From assembly GCA_017395275.1 (NCBI GenBank), contig JAFPVN010000019.1:1-11619 (forward strand): a DNA stretch of 11,619 nucleotides, written 5' to 3'. Below the pieces are notes generated by a model. That model saw only the letters and a program-made list of their open reading frames with translations. It did not search any database and had not been told where the DNA came from. The position numbers and the translations under genes were made by a program. Positions 1-5,540 of this stretch are shown here, piece by piece (the stretch's first letter is position 1; every line of letters begins with the position of its first letter). This stretch comes from Candidatus Methanomethylophilaceae archaeon. Lineage in GTDB: Archaea > Thermoplasmatota > Thermoplasmata > Methanomassiliicoccales > Methanomethylophilaceae.

Positions 1-1
1 A

Positions 2-862
2 TGGGCGCCCGTGGTGTACCAGATACAGTACAGGTACACCCCCGACTACCAGTACAGCACCGTGAACGTCGACTACGGCAGCACCGCGTTCATCCCGATC
101 CTCGACAGGGCGGGATACACCTTCAGGGGATGGAGCATAACCGGTGCGGGATTGGAGGCCGAGTACAGCAGGGACGGGCAGCAGTGGTACAAGCTGGGAT
201 CCTCCCTCATCGACGGTACGTACTTCCGCAACATGTCCAGCGAGACCGGCGGAATAGTCACCATGGACGCCGAGTGGAACTCCATCGAGTACAGGCTGTC
301 GTACAACACCAACGGAGGTACCGGGGTTGCGCCCGTGGACACCAACGTGTACAAGGTGGGCGACCCTGTCGTGATGAAGGACTACAAGGAGCTCATCGGA
401 ACCAACGGAAGCAAGATCATCATCGGATGGTCGCTGGAGATCAACGGATCCGCCGTGAACGTCAACGAGTTCACGCAGGGACTCTGTACCATGGCCGACG
501 CCACCAACACCGTGAACTTCTACGGCGTATGGGTGAACGACATGTGCACCGTCGTGGTGAACCTGGAGGGCTCCAAGGCGAGCGCCATCCCCGCCGGATG
601 GGTGCTGAACGCCGACGGAACTTACGAGATGCTCGTAGCATACGGCACGTCCACCAAGGAGGCCCTGACCGATTGGGACGACGTGAACATCACCAAGGAC
701 GGATACAACTTCTCCGGCTGGGAGTATGATACTTCGACTGTGATGTCCACCGTCACCGCCTATCCGACCTTCGACAAGGTCCAGATGAGCGTCGTGTACA
801 TCTTCGGCGGAGTGATCGCCGTGTTCGCCGCGGCCGCGATCTTCTTCACCTTCAGGCGCTGA
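2..862 (+). CDS. C-terminal part of a Listeria-Bacteroides-repeat surface protein (5' end outside the window)
   Basis: The reading frame is open to the left edge; its first codons read W-A-P, the usual end of a preceding repeat (LYAxW), so the gene is cut, not started here. The 286 visible residues hold about three repeats of the Listeria-Bacteroides (InlB B-repeat-like) type. Each has a tyrosine-rich beta strand and a 'GYxFxGW' turn: GYTFRGW near residue 39, a divergent IIIGW near 143, and GYNFSGW near 240. Repeat ends resemble 'MDAEW' and 'FYGVW'. A hydrophobic helix (about residues 260-284) and a terminal Arg-Arg follow: a membrane anchor with a cytoplasmic stop, and no LPXTG motif. The family is known as extracellular and is found in bacterial adhesins and internalins. 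A role in adhesion is inferred. The next gene lies downstream on the same strand, behind a terminator hairpin, so it is probably a separate transcript. Confidence 0.85.
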   Translation, partial: WAPVVYQIQYRYTPDYQYSTVNVDYGSTAFIPILDRAGYTFRGWSITGAGLEAEYSRDGQQWYKLGSSLIDGTYFRNMSSETGGIVTMDAEWNSIEYRLSYNTNGGTGVAPVDTNVYKVGDPVVMKDYKELIGTNGSKIIIGWSLEINGSAVNVNEFTQGLCTMADATNTVNFYGVWVNDMCTVVVNLEGSKASAIPAGWVLNADGTYEMLVAYGTSTKEALTDWDDVNITKDGYNFSGWEYDTSTVMSTVTAYPTFDKVQMSVVYIFGGVIAVFAAAAIFFTFRR

Positions 863-872
863 AACCATAAAT

Positions 873-912
873 GTGCCGGGATTGCCGCAAGGCAGTCCCC
901 GGCACCTTTTCT
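873..912 (+). terminator. Hairpin terminator after the first surface gene
   Basis: Eight perfect pairs join GTGCCGGG (873-880) to CCCGGCAC (898-905). The stem continues inward, with one bulged base, to TGCC/GGCA closed by a GCAA tetraloop (887-890, a GNRA loop). The pyrimidine-rich CTTTTCT follows directly. It begins 11 bases after the upstream TGA, as expected for intrinsic termination. It separates the first gene from the LRR gene, which then needs its own promoter. Confidence 0.75.
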
Positions 913-921
913 GTAATAATC

Positions 922-929
922 GTTATATG
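922..929 (+). promoter_or_regulatory. Possible archaeal TATA box for the LRR gene
   Basis: The short gap between the terminator and the LRR gene contains GTTATATG, preceded by A-rich TAATAATC that could act as a BRE. Archaeal TATA boxes are centred about 26 bases before the transcription start. That would put the start at about 951, exactly on an in-frame ATG (leaderless mRNA). If so, the ATG at 927 is part of the box and not a start codon. This rests on one weak motif and assumes an archaeal host. Confidence 0.35.
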
Positions 930-3560
930 AACAGAAAGCATCCGATCGGCATGCTTGGCCGCCTAGGCAGGACGGATGGCCGTTCCCGCTTCAGGAAACG
1001 CCCCGTAATCCTCACATCGGTGCTTACCCTTTCCCTGGTATGCATCGCCGTCCTTATCGCCTCAGACGGCTCGGAAGCGGCCGCGAACGGGGTCTGCGGC
1101 GAGAACGCATCATGGTTGTACGAGAACGGTACCCTCACCATATCGGGACTCGGTCCGATGGACGACTACAGCTCCGAATCGGACATCACGCCGTGGAACG
1201 AATACAGGGACTCGATCGTCTCAGTCGTGATAAACGACGGCGTCACCTCCGTGGGTGACTACTCCTTCTACGGTTACACCGCGCTGTACTCCGTATCCCT
1301 GCCCGACAGCATGGTATCCGCGGGGCTGTCCCCCTTCGACGGATGCACCAATCTGACGGAGCTCACCCTGCCGGTGAGCCTAGATCCCGTGACCTCCAAC
1401 GACGCCCCCGCCTTCGCGGGATGCACCAACATACAGAGTGTCGGTTTCACCAGGGGCACGGGCATCTCCCACAACTATACCGTCGACGGATCTGGCACAT
1501 ACTGCGTAAAGACCCCGTGGTACCTCAGCAGATCCAAACTCACATCCGTGACCCTTCCCGGGGACATCACCTCCGTGGGTGACTACATGTTCTTCGGATG
1601 CGACCGCATCGCATCGGTGACCATCCCCGATACCGTCACCTACATCGGTATCGGCGCGTTCTCCAACTGCACCGGGCTCAGGGCGCTGACGCTCCCCGCG
1701 AGCGTCGATGCCGTATCGTCCAACGATGCTCCCGCCTTCAAGGAATGCCATTCCATTGAGACCATCGGTTTCACCAAGGGCGACGGTTCGTGGTTCCCCT
1801 ATGCGGCAGGTCCCGTCGGCACCCAGTCCCATTTCCATTTCACCCCGTGGTATTACAGCAGGAACGTCCTTACCGACGCGGACTTCGAATCCGGCATAAC
1901 ATCTATCGGCGACTTCGCCTTCCAGGACTGCACAGCATTGGAATCCGTCTTCTTCCCCAACAGCCTCACCGTCATCGGCGTGAGCTCGTTCGATGGCTGC
2001 ACGTCGCTGACTGACGTCAGGATCCCCGACGGAGTCGCCAGCATCGGCGGGTCGGCCTTCAGGGGATGCACGGGCATGGACTTCCTGTCGCTGCCGATAA
2101 GCCTGAACGCGGTCTCCTCCAACGCCTATCCGGCGTTCGAGGGCTGCGTGTACATCAGCGCCATGGCCTTCACCATGGGAACGGGCTCATGGCACGCCTA
2201 CAGCCAGTCCAGCTCGCTGTCCGGCGACGACTGCTACCTCTACACCCCGTGGTACCTCAGCAAGGGGTCCCTCGGCACCCTGACCATAGATTACGGCGTC
2301 ACCGACGTCTCCGAATGGCAGTTCAACGGATTCACCGCACTCATCACGGTCAATCTCCCGGACAGCGTCACGTCGCTCGCAGGCAACGCCTTCAGCGAAT
2401 GCGTGTCTCTGACCGACATCCCCCTCCCCAATCATCTCGTCTCCATAGGGCCATCCTGCTTCGACGGATGCAGGTCCCTCCGCAACGTGATCCTTCCGGA
2501 TACGCTCACCACCATCGGGGACTTCGCGTTCCGCGGATGCGTCGCCATGGATTCCATCACATTACCGGATACCATGACGCTGATCGGTCAGAACGCCTTC
2601 CGCGACTGTTCGATATCCGTCATAGACATCCCTGATACGCTGTCCTCGGTGGGCGACAACGCCTTCGCCGGCTGTCCACTCAGGGACGTCGACACGGGCG
2701 ACGGCATCGTCTCCATGTCCCCGTTCAAGTTCACCCCCGCCCTGGCGTCCATAAGGCTGGGGACGTCGCTGACATCCATAGGCAACAACCAGTTCACCGG
2801 ATGCCTGCTGCTTACCAGCATCGAGATACCCGCGTCTGTCACCTCGGTCGGCCACGACGCCTTCAAGGGATGCACCTCGCTCACCAGCATATACGTCGAC
2901 GGCGCGAATCCGGAGTACGCATCCGAGGAGGGGGTGCTGTTCGACAAGGGGAAGACCAGGGTGATCTGCTACCCGTTCGCCAAGCAGAACACCTCCTATG
3001 TGATGCCAGAGACGGTCACCGAGTTCTCCGACGACGCCTTCGTCAGCGGATATCTGATCGACATCACCATCGGAAAGAACATGTCGAGGGGATTCACCGT
3101 CACCCTGAAGAACGGCACCGTGACGATAACCGACAGGGATGCCTCGGTGCTCTCCGGCGCTCCCCACCGCATTGCCCTTGAGAGGAACGGCGCTGAAGTG
3201 CCAGATACCGTGAAGGAGCTTGCAGGGGTGTTCGACGTATACCAATTCACCATAGAGGGCGCCGACCTCCTGGAGGACGGTGCGGACATATCCATCAAGA
3301 TAGATTCCAGATCCAAATCCCGTTCGGTATACAGGCTGTACGAGAGCGGGAACTACACCATGATACAGTCCGAGAACGACTACGAGACCGACGGCACCAC
3401 ATATTCGTTCAAACTGACGCAGTCCGCCTACTTCTCCATAATGGCCCAGAACGCCGGGAGCACCTACCAGACCGTGATCTTCATAGTGATGGTTGTACTT
3501 GGTACCGCCGCGGGCGGATACTACATATACAGACAGAGGAAGGTGGGCGATGGCCAGTAA
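927..3560 (+). CDS. BspA-like leucine-rich-repeat surface protein with C-terminal membrane anchor
   Basis: 877 residues from the ATG at 927; the in-frame ATG at 951 is an alternative that gives a shorter, more normal signal-peptide N-region. Neither has a clear Shine-Dalgarno. Residues 1-26 are strongly basic, 27-45 hydrophobic, with likely cleavage near the Ala-rich 51-53. Residues 95-705 are LRR_5/BspA-type repeats of about 23 residues, with the pattern 'L..V.IPd.vtsIG..AF.gC..L'. TPW caps stand at 88-90, 196-198, 306-308 and 440-442, dividing the array into modules. Residues 660-683 (NPEY...GVLFDK...YPF) are a typical late BspA repeat. A beta-rich stalk (about 716-840) leads to a membrane helix (847-868) and a basic tail. 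BspA-type proteins bind host or microbial surface ligands; the ligand here is unknown. The gene overlaps the next by 11 bases, so they form an operon. Confidence 0.92.
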   Translation: MNRKHPIGMLGRLGRTDGRSRFRKRPVILTSVLTLSLVCIAVLIASDGSEAAANGVCGENASWLYENGTLTISGLGPMDDYSSESDITPWNEYRDSIVSVVINDGVTSVGDYSFYGYTALYSVSLPDSMVSAGLSPFDGCTNLTELTLPVSLDPVTSNDAPAFAGCTNIQSVGFTRGTGISHNYTVDGSGTYCVKTPWYLSRSKLTSVTLPGDITSVGDYMFFGCDRIASVTIPDTVTYIGIGAFSNCTGLRALTLPASVDAVSSNDAPAFKECHSIETIGFTKGDGSWFPYAAGPVGTQSHFHFTPWYYSRNVLTDADFESGITSIGDFAFQDCTALESVFFPNSLTVIGVSSFDGCTSLTDVRIPDGVASIGGSAFRGCTGMDFLSLPISLNAVSSNAYPAFEGCVYISAMAFTMGTGSWHAYSQSSSLSGDDCYLYTPWYLSKGSLGTLTIDYGVTDVSEWQFNGFTALITVNLPDSVTSLAGNAFSECVSLTDIPLPNHLVSIGPSCFDGCRSLRNVILPDTLTTIGDFAFRGCVAMDSITLPDTMTLIGQNAFRDCSISVIDIPDTLSSVGDNAFAGCPLRDVDTGDGIVSMSPFKFTPALASIRLGTSLTSIGNNQFTGCLLLTSIEIPASVTSVGHDAFKGCTSLTSIYVDGANPEYASEEGVLFDKGKTRVICYPFAKQNTSYVMPETVTEFSDDAFVSGYLIDITIGKNMSRGFTVTLKNGTVTITDRDASVLSGAPHRIALERNGAEVPDTVKELAGVFDVYQFTIEGADLLEDGADISIKIDSRSKSRSVYRLYESGNYTMIQSENDYETDGTTYSFKLTQSAYFSIMAQNAGSTYQTVIFIVMVVLGTAAGGYYIYRQRKVGDGQ
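1209..3041 (+). repeat. LRR array built of TPW-capped modules
   Basis: Protein-level repeat covering about residues 95-705 of the LRR protein. Besides the 23-residue LRR period there is a longer period: a SNDAPAF/SNAYPAF segment followed by FTxGxG, a variable loop of about 15-25 residues, and TPWYxS. This block occurs three times (from about residues 157, 265 and 398). A related TPW without the preceding block opens the array. The variable loop is the only part of the block that clearly differs in length. Confidence 0.8.
3536..3545 (+). promoter_or_regulatory. Ribosome binding site for the polytopic membrane protein
   Basis: GAGGAAGGTG lies inside the last codons of the LRR gene and ends 4 bases before the ATG at 3550. 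The AGGTG part matches the anti-Shine-Dalgarno end of 16S rRNA. It supports 3550 as the start over the in-frame TTG at 3493, and fits translation coupled to the LRR gene. Confidence 0.6.
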
Positions 3561-5112
3561 GTTCGGCGTCTACAAGGAGATGTTCGCCTTCTCCGAGGCC
3601 GTCAAGCTCAGGTACCGCACCGACCTGATCATGAAGGTGCCGCTGACCGTGATGATCGTGCTGATGCCCCTGATAGTGTATCTGGCGATCATGTCCATTT
3701 CCAACATGGGCGGGCAGTACGACATCATCAACGACTTCGACAACGCGGTCGTGATCGTCATGATGATGATACAGTATCTGGTCATCGCGCTGGTCCTGTA
3801 CAAGCTCTACGCGAGGCTGCAGGACCATTCCAGGCGCGATTCCAGATGGAGGTCCTCCCTAATCGGATACATGAGGGAGAGGGATGCCCCGGTCGAGGAG
3901 CTGGAAGCTCTGCACAAAAAGATACAGTGGCGCGAGCGCTTCCCCGCAAGGGTGCCCGTGCTTATCGTGATGGGGATACTGTACTTCATCACGGCGTTCT
4001 TCTTCATCATCTACATCCCGGACATGGAGGCCACGGATTACACCTCCGTCAACAAGATCACGGCATGGGTGACCGAGAACATCATCGACCGCACCATCCA
4101 GTTCGGTTCCGGCGGCAGCCTCGAGACGCGCGTGTTCTCCGCCGTCCAGCAGATAGAGCTCGCGTTGATCCTCGTGCTGTTCCTGATGGTATTCACGCAC
4201 ATCGTCAGGTTCCCCGAGAACCACGAGGCCAACCAGGCGGAGTTCACAAGGCTGATGGCCGAATCCCTGCAGAGCCTGGGCATGACCGTACCGCCCATGG
4301 AGCAGTTCACTCCCAGGATAGGTCTGCTGCTTCCCGGTGAGGGATCCCCCAAGGCCCTGCGCATCGCCGCCATACCGTTCTCCGCTCTGCTATATCCCTT
4401 CTACAGCATCCTGCTGAGCGCCGGGGACATGAACGACCATCTGAAGAACCAATGGTCCTACGAGTCCGAGCTGCTGAAGTACATCTCCACCGACAGCGAG
4501 GAGGGATTCAGGGAGGGCGGATACTCGGACATGGTGGCGGAGATGAGGGCCAAGGGCAATCCCGGCGACAGGAACTGGATCGGCCGCAGCGTGAAGGACT
4601 CCATCCTCAAGGAAAACCGCATGCCGCTGATGCTGATCGTCGCGGAGATATTCCTGCTGTTCCTTTGCGCCAACTACTGTCTGAAGATACTGTCGCTGGA
4701 GTTCGAGATGATCTCCGATTATGCAAAGTACATGATCACGGTGAAGGGCGCGGTGAACATGACGCTGTCCGCTTGGATCACGATTGTGCTGGTGATCGTG
4801 GACATCTATCTGATGATCATAGCGACGGATGCCCTGCTGGGCATCGCGTCGAGGAGGCCGACGTCGTGGCGCAAGGTGGCGAGGTCGTGCATCACGTTCA
4901 TGGCACCCCTGTGGGTTTCCGCATATCTGGCACATTTCAGCGGGTTCAGCCATCTGTTCGATTTCAACCCGTTCATCATCACGGGATTCCTGTACAACAT
5001 CCTGCTGATGATGCTGCTGTCGGTGAGCATCAAAGCGTACTATACGCCCATAGACAAGGAGACCCCGGGCATCCTGTCGTGGCTCAGATACATCTTCTTC
5101 GGGGACCTGTGA
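3550..5112 (+). CDS. Polytopic membrane protein of unknown function, coupled to the LRR gene
   Basis: 520 residues from an ATG that overlaps the LRR stop by 11 bases, with a good ribosome binding site. I do not recognise a named family with confidence; the short helices and post-helix motif faintly recall DUF4234-type proteins. Hydrophobic segments lie at about 30-52, 66-88, 135-157, 202-219, 271-290 (weaker, with P276 and P283), 359-381, 406-427, 446-463 and 474-494. There is no signal peptide. Basic loops (94-101, 434-445) fit the positive-inside rule best if 271-290 is re-entrant, giving eight true spans with both ends inside. A 16-residue motif with His first and an aromatic at position 8 recurs after segments two, four and five (H93, H225, H297). 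No catalytic signature is visible. The coupling suggests it supports, anchors or signals for the LRR ectodomain, which is inference. Confidence 0.88.
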   Translation: MASKFGVYKEMFAFSEAVKLRYRTDLIMKVPLTVMIVLMPLIVYLAIMSISNMGGQYDIINDFDNAVVIVMMMIQYLVIALVLYKLYARLQDHSRRDSRWRSSLIGYMRERDAPVEELEALHKKIQWRERFPARVPVLIVMGILYFITAFFFIIYIPDMEATDYTSVNKITAWVTENIIDRTIQFGSGGSLETRVFSAVQQIELALILVLFLMVFTHIVRFPENHEANQAEFTRLMAESLQSLGMTVPPMEQFTPRIGLLLPGEGSPKALRIAAIPFSALLYPFYSILLSAGDMNDHLKNQWSYESELLKYISTDSEEGFREGGYSDMVAEMRAKGNPGDRNWIGRSVKDSILKENRMPLMLIVAEIFLLFLCANYCLKILSLEFEMISDYAKYMITVKGAVNMTLSAWITIVLVIVDIYLMIIATDALLGIASRRPTSWRKVARSCITFMAPLWVSAYLAHFSGFSHLFDFNPFIITGFLYNILLMMLLSVSIKAYYTPIDKETPGILSWLRYIFFGDL

Positions 5113-5222
5113 TGGCGAATCGATGCACTCTACGCCTGTCATCAGAAGTGTTCAGGATCGATCCCTCAGAACGATGTATGATTCCCAGGATGTTCTCCGG
5201 AACGCACAAATCGCGATAACTT

Positions 5223-5289
5223 CTAAAAACATACTTGTTAGGACCGAATTTGATACATTTTGTATCATAATTCGATATTAGCTATCGAA
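5223..5289. repeat. Cluster of three adjacent inverted repeats in an AT-rich core
   Basis: The strongest element pairs CGAATTTGATACA (5245-5257) with TGTATCA plus AATTCG (5261-5267, 5269-5274): 13 pairs around a TTT loop with one bulged T at 5268. It shares its last bases with a second dyad, TTCGATA (5271-5277) and TATCGAA (5283-5289), spaced by TTAGC. A weaker dyad precedes it, CTAAAAA (5223-5229) and TTGTTAG (5235-5241), with one mismatch. Possible roles are a bidirectional terminator for the convergent genes, operators for a dimeric regulator of an unseen transcript, or the core of a small mobile or replication element. The sequence alone does not choose between them. Confidence 0.7.
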
Positions 5290-5302
5290 ATCGACATAGT
5301 TA

Positions 5303-5348
5303 ATACGAACTGATGCGGGAACGAGTTTTCATATACGAACCCGTCATC
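5303..5348. repeat. 8-base direct repeat with an imperfect hairpin
   Basis: ATACGAAC occurs at 5303-5310 and again at 5333-5340, exactly 30 bases apart. Overlapping it, GATGCGGG (5312-5319) pairs with CCCG and CATC (5340-5343, 5345-5348) with a single bulged T, enclosing a 20-base loop. It follows directly after the palindrome cluster. Function unknown; a short repeat of this size could be chance. Confidence 0.4.
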
Positions 5349-5490
5349 GGATCTAAGCCCATCAGGAACACTCGCTGGATCATCCCCTTGATGCCTCGAT
5401 GTATCGGCAATATCGGTGAGTCCTGCCCGGAAGCCTTCCAGTCCATAGACGCTCAGACTGATAATTTTACTGCAGCCCTGTCGTATAATG

Positions 5491-5533
5491 AAAGAAAAGG
5501 AAATCGTTTGGTCCCCGGGTCACCCCCGGGGAC
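5491..5533 (-). terminator. Hairpin terminator of the giant adhesin gene
   Basis: On the minus strand, eight bases after the TGA, a perfect 9-pair stem (5533-5525 with 5519-5511, GTCCCCGGG and its complement) closes on a 5-base loop. The T-rich minus-strand tract complementary to AAAGAAAAGGAAATC (5491-5505) follows. Stem, distance and T-rich tail are those of an intrinsic terminator. The CCCCGG core resembles that of the hairpin at 873-905. Confidence 0.75.
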
Positions 5534-5540
5534 ATTGGTT

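Larger units (their letters stand above)
5113..5540. other. 428-base gap between convergent genes
   Basis: Neither flanking gene needs a promoter here, since both end into the gap, yet it is long for a convergent junction. GC is about 50% at 5113-5220, about 29% at 5221-5310 and about 53% at 5311-5460 by hand count, all below the neighbouring genes. It contains the inverted-repeat cluster, a second hairpin with a direct repeat, and the minus-strand terminator listed separately. No tRNA pattern is evident. The only small frame that stands out is 48 codons on the minus strand (5300-5446), with no clear ribosome site. No strong hairpin-plus-T-tract terminator follows the + strand gene closely. 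Confidence 0.7.

Noticed and set aside
873..926. Upstream extension of the LRR gene from the GTG at 873
   Set aside because: The GTG is the first base of the terminator stem, and the extra residues (MPGLPQG...) would spoil the signal peptide.
3493..3549. Upstream TTG start for the polytopic membrane protein
   Set aside because: It would overlap the LRR gene by 68 bases and has no better ribosome site. The ATG at 3550 has a well-placed AGGTG.
5155..5164. Perfect palindrome GGATCGATCC just after the polytopic gene
   Set aside because: It is only ten bases with no loop, flanking symmetry or T-tract. It is probably chance.
5300..5450. tRNA or other classical RNA gene in the gap
   Set aside because: TTCG-containing stretches on the minus strand lack a following T-stem partner, and no cloverleaf can be drawn. 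No known riboswitch core was recognised.
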